64,000 nucleotides of DNA from Strongyloides papillosus (Eukaryota; Nematoda; Chromadorea; Rhabditida; Strongyloididae), in assembly GCA_005656395.1 (NCBI GenBank), contig SRSI01000043.1, positions 124,001 to 188,000 on the forward strand, given 5' to 3'. The translations under genes were made by a program, and so were the position numbers. The notes under the pieces were generated by a model. That model ran no database searches. It was not told the DNA's origin and was given only the letters and a program-made list of their open reading frames with translations. Numbering within the stretch: position 1 is the first letter of the stretch; each line of letters opens with the position of its first letter. Shown piece after piece: positions 51,252-64,000 of this stretch.

Positions 51252-54200
51252 TTACATATATATTAATATATATAAATATATATATATACTAATATATATA
51301 TTATATATTTATAAATAACTTAAATAGAATAATGTTTATAAAAGAAGAAATGATTTAATGTAAGTAAAATTATAAAGATAAGTAATAGATAAACATGTCA
51401 ACTAAAATCATACTTCCAATTTGAATCGCTACAAGAATATATATAAGTAAAAATGATAGTAAAAGTGCCAAAGATAATTGAGTAAAATAATTATTGACAT
51501 TTATGAAATTACCACAAATTTGGTGTACTTTTTGGTATTAAAATAAAGCTCAAAAAGAGGAAAATAAAAGATATTATTGAGTAAATGTAAATTTTATTTC
51601 TTTAAATCATGTGGTGTGAAAGTTATGTGATGATGAAGGGCACGAGTGTGGTGTTTTGAAGAATGATATTGTTACTTAAAATACACACATATATAAAAAT
51701 CTATTAAACAATTGAATATACTAAAATAAAATATTCTATTTTAAAAGAACAAATTATTGAACTACTCTCTCTAAAACATAGAAATAAAGAGAAATTTTTT
51801 TTCACATTATTTAATAATATTAATTTAAAATTTTTCAAGTACTATGATAAAAATAGTTTTAAATAAAAGGCGATATATAATATGTTTCGACTGTACTTTA
51901 TTTAACATTATAAATAGTATTTTAATTTATAATTTTAAAAGTACATCTAATAACAAGTTTTCTTTGTGATCATTAATATTTGTTTTTTTATTCTGTAAAA
52001 TGTATTAAAACATCAAAACAAATGAAGGATTACAAAAATATAACATACAATTTTGCAAATGTTTTTTTAAGAAATAAACAGTACATTTTGTAAAAGGATG
52101 TAGCAAAATTTTTTATTTATAATTGTGGCAATTTAAATTTCATAAAAAATAAGCCATCAAAAATGAACATTTCTATAGAATATGAATAGATAAATGACTT
52201 ACTGAGAAGTACAACAATCTTATTTCATTGATAAATGTAATTATAAATGCAACCAAAAATTAACAAATGATTTATGATAAAATTGATATTAAAAAGGCAC
52301 ATAAATGTTATGGAAAATTTAACAGAATAAATTCACAAGAAATTTCTCTTAATACATTTTTAAATAAATTGGAAATAGCAACATATTTCAATTAAAGAAG
52401 TGATAAAATCATTTTACAAAAAAAATCAAATTAACATATATATATTGGTTAAGAAATGTAAAATTCAAAAATCAATAACGAAAAATTAGCAAATACAAAG
52501 CAAACATATTTTATCTAAAATTCCTATCAATTAGAGTAAAAAAAAAGTGAATTCAAAATGTAAACATATTCTAAGAATATTCTATAATTGTTTAAAATAC
52601 TTTAAAAAATTTTTATTTGCTTCAAGGACATCATAACCTCATTTTAATAGTTAACTTTTAACTAATAAACTTACTACTGTGAATACTAAAAAATGTTCTA
52701 TATTATATTTTTTTATAAAGCATGTATATATTTATAGATGTACATTTATAATTTTTATTTTTGACTGATCGTAAGTGATTACAAAATAAAATTACCACAA
52801 TAATTTATGGTATCATTTATTCTTTAAAGCAAATAATATATATTTCAATTGACAATTTAATAAAGTAGTTGGAACATAATTTATTGAAAATGAAATGGTA
52901 AAATATTACATCTAAAAGAGGAATAAATTGATGAAACATAAATTTTTCATGATATTAATTTTTAATTTATTATTGTAAACTCGTTTGTAAATGATATACC
53001 ATATTAATGAAATAATCTTATACCTTTAACCATTATATAAAACACAATTCAAACATACAATTGATTAAAAAATCAATTATTTATATTTATCTAACACAAT
53101 TAAACGTATAGTGAGATAGTAAAGTTGGATAACTATATTTTTAATTTGTAAAGACAAATTATAAAATAAAAATACTTTAAATTCTTAATAATATAGATTA
53201 CACTTATATTTCAATATGAATGATAATATTAATTAAAATGAAGAGTACTCTGCAAATATAAAGAGAACCACAATCTTCACAATAATAAAGAAAAACTTGT
53301 AAAAAACAATTTATTTAAATTAATAGATTAACGTAAATTTAGAATAATAAAAGATTACGTAATGAAAAAAACAAATATTCTTTGGCATTTTGAATTTTGA
53401 TTTCATATACGCTTCCTCTTCATCTGAAATATGTGTATATGCTTTACTGCTTAAAATTTTCTGTTGATAAACAATTTTTTCCCACTAATCCAAACATAAT
53501 CATATAAAAGAATATGATATATTTAATTTTCTCAATAATCTTTATTATGCTATAAGACGTCAAATCAGTTTAATATGATGGCAAACAATTTTATTAACAT
53601 ATTTTTTTTGTATATATATCATTACAATAGTGTAATAAACAAGATTGTTTTTATGAATACATAATTTTTATACATCTAAAAACATTACAAAAAGTTTAGT
53701 AAAGGCAAGATTTTTTTTGATGATAGCTACTACACAAAACATTTTTTTCTAATTTTTATGAAGAAGCATTATAAGGCAATTTTTTAGTTTCAAAGGATAT
53801 GATGAGAAAAATAAACACCATTCAAAATACTTTAAGAATGAGAATTAAAAGGAAAAAATTAATAAAACTATTAGGGTTTTTCTTTTTTTTATTGCATTTG
53901 AAAGGAAAAAAAAATACTTTAAAATGTGACGTATATTTTTGTCAAAATGAAATTTTTTATCTATAATCTTTTTATCTAGTTTAAATAATTATATATAATT
54001 ATACACTAAAAATTCTTTTTTTTACATTTATTAAATTATGCTACACAAAAAATTATTAAACTACTATTTAAAGTGAAACTTAGTGGAACTATATAAGTTT
54101 AAAATTTATCTATTTTATAGGCTAGTTGTTTTGTTATTAGAATTTTTTTTTGTTAAAAAATATATATCTTCTAGTAGTACACCAAAAAAGCTAACTACAA

Positions 54201-54649
54201 CTTCTGGTATTATAGAATCATTTATTCAACAAAAATTTTTAATATATACCGGAGCTTAAAAGCGAACATAAGATGATTATATGTAGAATGATTGAGACAA
54301 TAAAAGTTGTATATAGTAGTTAGTAGTAGATAAATAAAGTATTTTGAAAAATGAAATAAAATAAAAACAAATAGTTAAGGATAAAAAAAGAAATCTAATT
54401 GATAAAAGGCAAGTTAACCTGTAGTATGTAAAATTTTACAAGTACATAATATTTTTCTAATATTAAAAAAAAACAAATGATTCTCTATTTATAATTCTTT
54501 GGTAATATAAAATTTCTAACTATATCAAAAAAACACGTTATTACATTAAGAAGATCGCGGGAAGATTGAATGAAAGCACAGAGATGATGATTAATAAGAG
54601 ACAATCCAAAAAAAAGTTTAAAATATAATAATATAATAAACTACAAATT
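51252..54649. other. 3.4-kb AT-rich region without genes
   Basis: Lies between the start of the MATH-BTB gene and the stop of the poly(A) polymerase gene, both on the minus strand. It should contain the MATH-BTB promoter and the polymerase 3' UTR. A TA-dinucleotide-rich stretch sits at 51254-51310. No ORF, RNA gene or repeat family from the left part of the window was recognised. Confidence 0.5.
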
Positions 54650-56454
54650 CTAATCTTTTCCTTCATCAGATTCAGAATTTGAGAAACTATCTTTATCCTC
54701 ACTAGCTTCTTCTAGTTCCGATGTTACCGTAGATTGTCCTTGGGGATTGGAATTTTGATAATTTGTTGGAGTGTTATGATAACAGGAATTACCATAGTTG
54801 GTTGCATATATAACTGCTCCAGGGTAGATTTGTTGTGGCATAACAAAATGTGTTGGATAGAGATGTGGTGTTCCACCATTGGGAAGAGGTATTTGATGAG
54901 GAAATGGAACTCCATTTGGTGATGAATTATACATCGGTATCGGTAGGTAACCAACTGGTATAGCATACGAATTATACGGTAATTGCATTCCAGGAATACA
55001 TTGGTTAACTAAACCAAACGGAGGAGGATATATCTGATTGTATGGAAATGAGTATATTTGTCCATTATGATAAGGAATAGGAAATGGTCCAACATCACCT
55101 TGGAAATTAACATTTGCTTTCTCAATAATACTTCTAATCTCTGGGGAACAGCGACGTAAATGAATAAACTTAACAAAAAATGATTTAGATACACCAAAAT
55201 AATTATCATTATTTGGGAATCCATTCTCAAATATCTCAGTAAATGTTATGTACATTGATTTCCATAAATTTCTAATTGCAACAAATCTATATGAGTTTTT
55301 ACATACATCTTTATCTGAAAATAACAATAAAAAGGAAAATAATATTAGAACCAGTATAATTTAAAAGTATAATAAAACTTACGAGGCATAATAGGATCCT
55401 CTATAACTAGGAGAGAATGATTTAACGAATCCATTGAATTCATCTCTCTAAACATTTCTTGTTTAGTTAATATTGCACCATCATCTCTAACACGTATAGC
55501 ATTCTTCTCATAATCAAATGATACACCGTAATATTCAAGAAACTTTAAAAAATAATGAGCTAATGTATCTTGATCATTAAAAATATTATCATTACAATAG
55601 TCATTTTTAGGAAATATTTGTAGAAGACGAATTACCAGTAGGACAACAGCATATGACGATAAACCACCATCAGTATTTGTATTAAGATTATGATCTTGAA
55701 GTAACTGTTTTAATATTAATACTAATGATGTTAATTTCGGATTCCTTTGTTTGAATCTTAATAAAAAATCAACTGTTGGTAGGACATTTTGTGTATCAAA
55801 AGACACATCAATCATAATTTGTGTTGAGTTATTACGAAGTTTTATTATTGGTACGGTAGCTCCTTCAATTTTTTTAACAACTTCTAGGTGCATAGAATTG
55901 GCAAATGCCTCAGTTGCTATATTAAGATGATCGGGAACATAATGTTTCATGAAACAAACTATATCTATATCTGATGAGGGTAAAAATAATTCACTGGCCA
56001 TTGATCCGTATGGTAGGACCTCACAATGTTCGAAGGTTGTCTGAAGGACTGATCTAACTTCATTAAATATTTTATATCTAACTAATCTTTCATTATTTGT
56101 TGGTTTAAGGTAATCACATAAATCATTTAATTCATCATCTAAACCTTGTATTGTTGGTTCATATTCTTTTCTAATCCATGGAAATGTTTTATTTATTGAA
56201 TTAATATCAAATGTGGTTGATGGTGATTGTGATGTTGTTGTTGTTGTAGGAGTAGTATTTTGATTCATTGTATTTTGTAAAGTATCATTAATGTGATGAT
56301 TTATGATTGTTGATGATTCACCACCAAGTGATGATGAAGATCCATTTGATGATGAAAATCCTCTAGCGGGTGACGAGTTAGTTGAAGTATTTGGTTGACT
56401 ATTATTAATAATAGAAATTTTCTTTCCAATGTCACAAACAGTTTCAGCGAGCAT
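54650..56454 (-). CDS. non-canonical poly(A) polymerase, TENT4/GLD-4-like (578 aa)
   Basis: Exon 1 55383-56454, 68-nt intron 55315-55382, exon 2 54650-55314. The first ~85 residues are Ser/Thr/Asn-rich. The nucleotidyltransferase core has the G150-S151 motif (YGSMASELFLPSSDIDIV), catalytic Asp162 and Asp164, and the third Asp at 216 (IMIDVSFD). The PAP-associated domain follows (GGLSSYAVVLLVIRLLQ), with LVIEDPIMPHKDVCKNSYRF spanning the splice junction as in TENT4 proteins. The C-terminal ~150 residues are Pro/Tyr/Gly-rich, then an acidic tail (ELEEASEDKD..). TENT4 enzymes such as C. elegans GLD-4 and human PAPD5/7 add A or mixed tails to mRNAs or nuclear RNAs. A cytoplasmic germline role would follow if it is a GLD-4 orthologue (inference). 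Confidence 0.9.
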
Positions 56455-59400
56455 TTGATAAAAATTTTAATATAATAACAAAAAGTAAATAACTTTTTTT
56501 TATTTTAATTGATGATATCTGTTATATGGTGTTAGTAAGAGTAATATTATATAATAATGATATATATAAGAAAGAGAATAACACTCTCTTCAAAAATTTG
56601 GTATATATTGTATAATGTAATATAATTTTTCAATATAAACTAGTCAAATTCTTTAAATGTTGCAACTTTTGTGTCCACCAAAAAATGATCTCTTTTTAAA
56701 AATTTATATATATATAGTTCAGACAGAAAGATAGATACATACATATACACACGTGTATCTTTTTAATTTTTGATATGTGTATTTTTGTGAAAAATATATA
56801 ATATTTTAACTGTTTAATTTCTACAAAATATACCTTGATCAAGAGAAATTGATGATGATAAAACCTTCTTCAATATGAGGTGATTGTCTTCTTTTGCAAT
56901 ATTATAATATATATATACTTCTATTTAAAACAATATATCTAAACACCGATCTTTAAAAAAAAATTTAGAGTGTATATTCTGAAATAAAAAAAGGTCATAT
57001 AAGAAATTTCTATAATGTCGATATATAATTAATTAATAAAACGTCACATGTATCAATAGTATACAAATTAATCTATTACATACGTAATATAATTATATAC
57101 AAATTGATTTTTAAAAAATTTCTACTAATATATAAAATTGAAAAAAATTCCCAAAAGGCACTTAAAAAAAGAAATATAATAAACCAAAAAACAATAGTAA
57201 TTATATATATACACATCGAATTTACCTCATCAATATCTAGATTATACCTAACAATAACAAATTACCTAAACTTAATGATAAAAATATTTTTAAAAAAATA
57301 GTGATTGAATGGGATGACACATAATAAATCGGTATAAAAAAATGTGATTAGATAAATTATTAAATTAATGAAATATAAATTGTTAAAAATCATTGTAATA
57401 ATTATTCAATAAACCTTTTTTTCTTACACATAAATCAACCAACATAAAATTGTTTATTTTGTTATTATGTTTTTGGGTGTTATCTATCAAGTTTTAAGCA
57501 TATTTTCAATAGGATATTTTATCAGTCAAGAGCTTGAAGAATGCAGTAACAAAAGTATACACCAATGTTTATAGTATGATGTGTATATGTCGTAAACAAC
57601 TCCATTCCATTGTAATTGTGAAAATGAGGAAAATTTTTGTTAGTGACTGGGAGAATTAATAGAAAGAAAGAATATCATACGTATTGAAGGGGGTGGAAGA
57701 GAGAGAGATAGAAAAATAGAGATAGATAAAATATATATAGATACAGAGAAATGCCTTTTAATTTTCATAAATAAAATGGAATGAATAAAATGAAAAATGA
57801 TGGTAAATTTTAATGGTTAATCTTTTAATGTATTTTTGGCATATTATTTTCTTTTAAATTTTGCCCCCAAAAATTATTGTCTTAGGAGAATACTGTTTAA
57901 TCATAGGTTTAATATTATTTTTATTTTATTATTAATAAACATTATATGTAGTATAAACAAGATATTCTAGTATGATTCATCAAATAAGGGAAAAAATGAT
58001 TTAACAATTCCTACAAAAAAAATGAGCTATTTTGAAAAATATCAAATTGATTGAAGTATTATAAAATTATTCATCAAAAAATAACATTATATATATGTTA
58101 AAGGTTATCTCTCTCTGGCCAACTCATACACTTAAAAATTTTTATTATAACACGAACAATAAAAAAAATTACAGAATATATCTCTATATCTTCACATATA
58201 TCTATCATTTTGTAGTTGGAGTATCATTACAATACATATTTAAAACATCTTAATGCTTTTTTTTTCATTTCTCAAAAAAGAAATTATTTTAAACATGTAA
58301 AAGAATTTTTGTTAAAACGACAAATTATTGTGATAATAAAGTTAAGCGTATCTATATATATAATTAACAAAAGTACTAAAAGAATATAATGTATTTAATA
58401 ATAGTGCATCTTGAGAAGGGAAAGAAATTTAAAAACAAAACAATCTCACTTTATCTATAGTTAGTTGTTCGAGAGAGAGAGGCGTCATTATCTATAAATA
58501 TTAATATCAATCTTGACTCTATCTTTTTTTATTTCTCAAAAAATCATTCTTTTTTTTTCCTTTTGAAGTGAATAGACGTCTAGGAGTTTATGATAATATG
58601 TATGATACGAGAGTATAATTTTATAGGTATATGATTACATTCCAAATATAAAATATTATATAGGCAAGATAATATTATTGTGACATGTTTTGTTTTCATC
58701 TAAATGTTTTGTTTCTATTTAAAAAACAAAAAAAACCATGATTGGTTAATAATAACCAGAGTAAAAAATAGAAAAATAAAAAAAATCATATAAGTTTATC
58801 ATAATAACGTACACAAATACATAGTGATTTTGTCAGTTTTTAATAAAAAGTAATCTATGATTTGTATGTATATAATTAATAAAATTGAAAAATTTTTATC
58901 TTTTAAAGAATTACAAAGTTTTCGACGCGACAATGTGTCAATGAGAGAGAAAACGATACACGTAATCAAAGGAAGAAGTAAGAGATATATTATTAAAATT
59001 ATATACAAGTAATTTGCCGTGTTTTGATACATTACATTATTATATTATAGATTTTAATCATAGGTCAAATGAAGGCTTATATACAAAACATTATTAATAA
59101 AGTTCTTTTGATTAGTAAAAAGATGCTTAGAACCGTTTTATCTGTGTATCCACAACAATAGACAAAAGTTTATTAACTCTTATTCTAAATATACAAGAAA
59201 AGATCTGTGTTTATGATAATATATGAAATTATATGCTAATGTTTACTAAATACAGTGCACTATTAATGATAAATTTAACGAATAAAATATTATTATCATA
59301 TTGTTAACTAGTGCACAGACAATTAAATATTGAACATACTTTTTATCTTTTTCCTTTTTATATTTCAATATTGGATTTTTTCACATTAAAGAAATTAAAT

Positions 59401-62400
59401 AAAATATAATTTCTCATCTTTGAGATACTTTTAATTCTTTCACAATAAAAATAATAATTTTTTTTCTATTAAAATTTTAAACACACATATGTTTTTGCTA
59501 ACAATACAGAAAGATAAAAAGTTTCATTTGATAAAAATTTATGCATTCTATAGTATAAAAATGTATCAATTCAACACATAATAAAAATTATTACCATAAA
59601 TTTTTTCTCCAATGATAAATAAAACATTATTGTGTTGATAATCGAAGGTAGGGAATGTTAATAAATATGTTTCATTCTAGTTGAATCATGTCACAAAAAG
59701 GTAAGACTGACAAATTTGCGTAAAAATATTAATAATAAAGGAATAAAAATAATATTTTTCAATGAAAAATTTAAAATAAATGTCTTTTCTAGTCCTTGTA
59801 CACTAAAAATAAGGTAATCTTCAGTAAATTTTCTAAAAAATTACACAAACTTAAAGTTGACAGGAAAAGGTGGTAAGCAATATATTATTGATACTGAAGT
59901 CAAAATAAAAGTATAAATACTAGTTTTTAAAGTATGACAAAATTTTAATCAAATAATAATAATAATTATTATTATTATTTTTAGAAGTAGAGATGTCCTT
60001 AGTATTATAATACGATGCTTATCTAAAACAATATGCATATTATTATTACTTATCACATACGATTTAATTCTATCATTATTTTGATACAAAAAAAATTGAT
60101 TTTTGTTTCACTATAATTAATGGTCATAGTTTTTTTAGTAATAATTGCTTTAAAAAAAGTAAAATTGTTGTTGAAAATTATTTCATAAAAAATATATCTA
60201 TATCCTGACAATTAAGTTAAAATAAATACATGCTACGTCATATGGTTTTTTTATTAAAAATTAATATAAAAGTGATATCCAATAGAGTATTTATAGATAA
60301 ATTTTAGCTTTTCTTAATGCATTGTATGGAAATAGAATATAGAAATAATATTTAATTGTAATATTCAAAAAAAAGACCATATAGATATATGTGGATCTCT
60401 TTTCATAGTTTACAATGTGTGTAATAAAACTAGAATTCAATGCCAATTAATATTTTATTAATCATCCTAGACTAATAAATAAATATATATATCTTAAATA
60501 TAAAAGTAAAAGTATCACTAACTACTAAGAAAACACATAAGTTTGAGATATATACAATTAATTTACAAAAATCTTAATATATATTGTAGTAAGAATAATT
60601 TCATTTTAATATATTAGACAAGTATTATATTTACGCATATTACTTTTTCTCAGTATGGCACGAAAAAAATAGTCTACATACAGTTAAAATAAATATAAAA
60701 ATTATTTTTAAATAAAAATATTTCCATAAAAACCTATTGGAGTTTTATATACAATTTATACACCCAACATGGAATATAATAAAAAATATATTATAGTATT
60801 GCGACGTTAAATTTTCTTAAAAGATGTTTTGCTCCCTTATAAGTATTTCAAAAATACATTAATGGGTAGTTTAATATCTAACAAGACTTTCGAAAAGTGG
60901 GGATAATAAGAAAGTAATTTGTACTTGAAGCATAAAATAAATTAGTATAGACGAAATAATATTATTCCTTTAATGTCTGCATCACAACTCCCTGGAACAT
61001 AACTCAGAAGCGCTAATTTTTAAATATTCACCGATTATAATGCAAAATAATTTTATAATTTATCAATTTTATTTGATATAACTTATCATTTCATTGAATT
61101 AATTTTTTCGACACATTAATAGTAGGGTAAAATATTATTAAGTGTTATAAAGAAGGACAGTAGGTATATTGATGTGATAATCACTTTGCATATCTATTAA
61201 ATAAAATACAGATATAGTTTACGAGATTATAAAGGACTTGTTAAAGTTTTAATATGAGTAAGAAGTAGTGGAATGATAATATACTGGAATAGAACTTATT
61301 GAAAATGTTGAAATTTCGTTAAAAAGCAAATAATAATAGAAAAAAAGATGTAAATAAATTACAAGAATTGTCTTCTCAATAATTATTTTGCAAAAAAAAT
61401 TAATTTAGATGTAATCAAACATTGTAAGATATTTAATAATGTAAATTTTTTTCTTTCTTATATGCTATTTTTATGTAAATAATTATGCAAAGATTCTAAA
61501 TTAACATACGTAATAAAATTTCTAAAACGCAATTTATTTTCTTCAACACGACAAAAAAATTTTCTAAAAAAAAGCTGTACAAATGTTTTTTAAAAAGTAC
61601 TGGGAAATAATAAGAATAAATGATAACATATTATAAATAATATTTTTATCAACAATTAAAAATAAAACTAAAAATGTCACAAAAATATACTAATACATTA
61701 TCAAACACAATCAGGTCTTTGCATTTTGTATAAGAAGAAAAATATATGTTAGTTAGTATTAAAAAAAGCTCAACTAAAATTTTTAGCAGTAGTATACAAT
61801 TGTGTTTACTTTAACTTCACCTTTCACTTTGATATATCTAATTGTTTGAAAATAATAAAAAATTTTTTGTTCTAAAATTTGTACATCAATATGTATCTGT
61901 TAGAAGTAACAAATTAAATTTATCAAATTATCTATTTATTAATAAATAATTTTTTTTATTTACTTTTTACTCGATTTTGTGTATTTATAAATGGAATGGT
62001 ATAGATAACTTTGTCTTTACATATACAAAATAATTATTATTAGAAAGAGGGTAGAAGCTTTGATCTATAAATATGTTTAGATAAAGATATATTTTTATTA
62101 ATATCTTTAAATAAATTTAACACCTCAAATGAACAATCAATTAGAAAATAACATCGTTCATTGATAATTGATTATCTTTAAAACAGACGTTCCCACACTA
62201 TTGAAAGTAAAAAAGTTTTAATAAAAGATGTAAAACACAGAACACATTAAACTATTCTTTTTGTAAAATAAAAGAAAGGTATGCTTTACTTTAAAACCCT
62301 GCATTTTTGAAATTCATCTGCTTGTCCATGAAAATTATAAAAAAGACATCACTTTCAAAAAAAGTTACTTGTTATCCGACTACCCACTTCACAACTTCAA

Positions 62401-62652
62401 GAAGTACATCAAAACACACTAATATTAGCTTTTCTTCATATATGGAATATATTTTTTAATTTGGTAAAATACCCCTTCAACAGATGTCCTACTTGGAATG
62501 AGAGTGACATTGCTAACCAACTCAGCCGGTTATTTGTACATGCTAGTTGTTCGTATGTTATCATTTCTCATTTTTTACCGTTGAATATATATTTTACTGG
62601 TATTTTTTCATCCTACAATTATTTAATTATCACATAATAAGTAAAGAATAAA
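56455..62652. other. 6.2-kb gene-free region between divergent genes
   Basis: Upstream region shared by the poly(A) polymerase (minus) and ZMAT2 (plus). It contains GA-rich simple sequence (about 57690-57750, and 58470-58480), and AAT/ATT triplet runs forming an inverted repeat near 59955-59985. The few ORFs (57104-57301, 58799-59032) are A/T noise. No tRNA, transposon end or coding exon recognised. Confidence 0.5.
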
Positions 62653-63314
62653 ATGAGTTTCTATGAGAAGACGGGAACTAAGGCAAATGTTCAGGATCAC
62701 AGAAAAAAATGGGATGTTACAGAATATCATATCAAAGCTCAGGAACGTTTAGCTAAAGAAAAAGAGGAATTAGCAAAGAAAAATGGTTTACTGAAACCTG
62801 AGAAGAGTAAGGAGAAGAAGGAATTACTTCAAATGAGAGAAGAAAAAGTAGGTTAATAAAAAAATTAATTGATTATTTTTTGTTACGTTTTTTAAAGATT
62901 GACTTAACTTCGAAGATAGGAAAGTCCACAAAGGTTAACCCAGATACATTTAATGATGGTGTAGGTTTTTATTGTGAGGTGTGTGATGTAACTGTAAAAG
63001 ATTCGATATCATATCTTACTCATTGCAACGGTAAATCTCATCAAAAGAATCTCGGATTTACAATGAAGGTGAAGAAAAGTACAGTTAGTGATGTGAAAGC
63101 AAGGATAGCTATGAAGGCTGCTGAAAAGAAAGAATTAAAGAGAAAGAAAGATGATAAGGAAGATTTTGACTTAATAAATAATGAAGATGTCGAGGACCAG
63201 AAGGTTAGTAAAAAAAAGGTAAAGAACGAAGACGTCGAGGAGGTCGAAGATGAAGACGATGAGATGATGAAAGTTATGGGATTTGGGAAATTCTCATCAA
63301 CTAACAAGAAATAA
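62653..63314 (+). CDS. ZMAT2: ZMAT2/SNU23 spliceosomal zinc-finger protein
   Basis: Exons 62653-62847 and 62898-63314 with a 50-nt intron; product 203 aa (human ZMAT2 is 199 aa). Match to the family: the basic N-terminal helix (DHRKKWDVTEYHIKAQERL), the (I/V)DLTSKIGKS strip formed across the junction, and the U1-type C2H2 zinc finger YCEVCDVTVKDS..HCNGKSH followed by QKNLGFTMKVKKST. A Lys/Glu-rich linker and the terminal DDEMMKVMGFGKF motif complete the match. SNU23/ZMAT2 is part of the U4/U6.U5 tri-snRNP B-complex and helps position U6 at the 5' splice site. First gene of a probable operon. Confidence 0.93.
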
Positions 63315-63459
63315 CTTAACTAATACAAATTATTTGATCTCATCCATTTTTTTTTGTTGTAAATTTTGTTTTGTATTTAATTTTGATAGACAGTTTGATA
63401 ATCTGTGAAATATTTTTATATTATTTATTTTTGCAGCTAATCTAAACATTCTTTTAGAG
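63315..63459 (+). promoter_or_regulatory. intercistronic region with splice-acceptor-like sites
   Basis: 145 bp between the ZMAT2 stop and the next ATG. Contains TATTTTTGCAG at about 63426-63436 and TTCTTTTAG at 63449-63457, two bases before the ATG. Both look like acceptors. With no donor upstream they suggest spliced-leader trans-splicing, as in nematode operons. Inference only. Confidence 0.5.
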
Positions 63460-64000
63460 ATGGTCTATACAGTATATCTAACAATAATCGGGATATTTCT
63501 CACAATATCTTGTCATGGTGGGCAATTGACATTAGAAGATAAAATATCAAATCTCCAGGAATCATTGTATAGACGACCAATAATGGCATTGAATACAGAG
63601 AAATTTAAACAATATGTATCATCATCTCCTAGAAATTACAGTATTATTGCAATGTTTACAGCTTTATCACCACAGGTTAATTGTCAAGTTTGTAAACCAG
63701 CTTATGAGGAATTTGAAATTGTTGCAAATTCATATCGCCATCAATATCCTGATGCTAAGAAGCTTTATTTTGTTATGGTTGATTATGCCGATGCTCCAGA
63801 GGTTTTTGCTTCTATTAATCTTAATACTGCTCCAGCATTTTTCCATTTTCCAGCAAAGGGAGCTAGAACCTCTAGAGATACAATGGATGTTCAGGTATCT
63901 GGTTTTGAGGCTGATGTTTTAGCAAGATTTGTCAAAGAAAGAACTGAAGTATCAATAAATGTTGTTAGACCACCAAGTTATGGTGCACCTATAATGATAC
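63460..64000 (+). CDS. oligosaccharyltransferase subunit OST3/OST6 (TUSC3/MAGT1), partial
   Basis: Open from the ATG at 63460 to the window end (180 codons, continuing). It starts with a signal peptide (MVYTVYLTIIGIFLTISCHG), then a thioredoxin-like domain with the redox CxxC in NCQVCKPAYEEFEIVANSY. Further matches to TUSC3/MAGT1 are FVMVDYADAPEVFASINLNT, PAFFHFPAKG and FVKERTEV..NVVRPPSYG. The four C-terminal membrane helices lie outside the window. This subunit sits in the ER membrane and holds substrate proteins through mixed disulfides so that STT3B can glycosylate Asn sites near Cys residues. Confidence 0.92.
   Translation, partial: MVYTVYLTIIGIFLTISCHGGQLTLEDKISNLQESLYRRPIMALNTEKFKQYVSSSPRNYSIIAMFTALSPQVNCQVCKPAYEEFEIVANSYRHQYPDAKKLYFVMVDYADAPEVFASINLNTAPAFFHFPAKGARTSRDTMDVQVSGFEADVLARFVKERTEVSINVVRPPSYGAPIMI

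Noticed and set aside
63614..63922. 102-aa Leu-rich ORF near the right edge
   Set aside because: Wrong frame of the OST3/TUSC3 gene, which is open from 63460 to the end with clear family motifs.

Overview
The window looks like nuclear DNA from a very AT-rich nematode, most likely of the Strongyloides type. The evidence is the extreme AT bias in coding and non-coding DNA, introns of only 36-68 nt with GT..AG ends, metazoan orthologues with nematode-like compact structure, and large tandem families of secreted proteins. The genus is an inference; the eukaryotic, metazoan nature is clear.

The left three quarters (1-47 kb) is mostly accessory. From 1 to 9.1 kb there are five tandem copies of a shortened, secreted M13 (neprilysin-like) zinc metallopeptidase, the first cut by the window edge. 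At 10.3-11.7 kb a minus-strand gene encodes a secreted or anchored protein with three ~95-residue repeats. A two-exon MED20 (Mediator) gene sits alone at 12.9-13.6 kb. From 14.4 to 21.6 kb an LRR/F-box-like gene is followed by four units of about 1.6 kb, each with a small Pro/Gly/Tyr/His-rich secreted protein gene. Decayed 3' fragments of the F-box-like gene lie between them.

From 23.2 to 36.3 kb there is a second array of ~1.5 kb units on the minus strand. Each gene encodes a signal peptide, an acidic Thr-rich pro-region, an RKKRS cleavage site and, in a second exon, a Lys-rich amphipathic helix. There are four apparently functional genes, one nonsense pseudogene and one unit without a gene. 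This array has been hit by a nearly complete DIRS-type tyrosine-recombinase retrotransposon (29.27-33.53 kb) with inverted terminal repeats and an internal complementary region, a ~180-bp MITE touching its end, a 246-bp insertion, and a TA-flanked 1.45-kb TIR element. From 36 to 47 kb the DNA is repeat-rich (TIR elements, a possible solo LTR, a tRNA-like relic, minisatellite) with gene relics and short unidentified ORFs.

The right quarter (47-64 kb) is conserved housekeeping DNA: ARFGAP1, an intron-containing tRNA-Ile(UAU), a short CCDC102-like gene, a MATH-BTB gene (SPOP/MEL-26 type), a GLD-4/TENT4-type poly(A) polymerase, and a closely spaced same-strand pair, ZMAT2 followed by OST3/TUSC3 (cut by the window end), that looks like an operon. 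Two unusually long gene-free stretches flank the poly(A) polymerase gene.

The secreted families (peptidases, Pro/His-rich proteins, cationic helix peptides) fit products exported to the body surface, gut or surroundings. The sequence alone does not show where they act.
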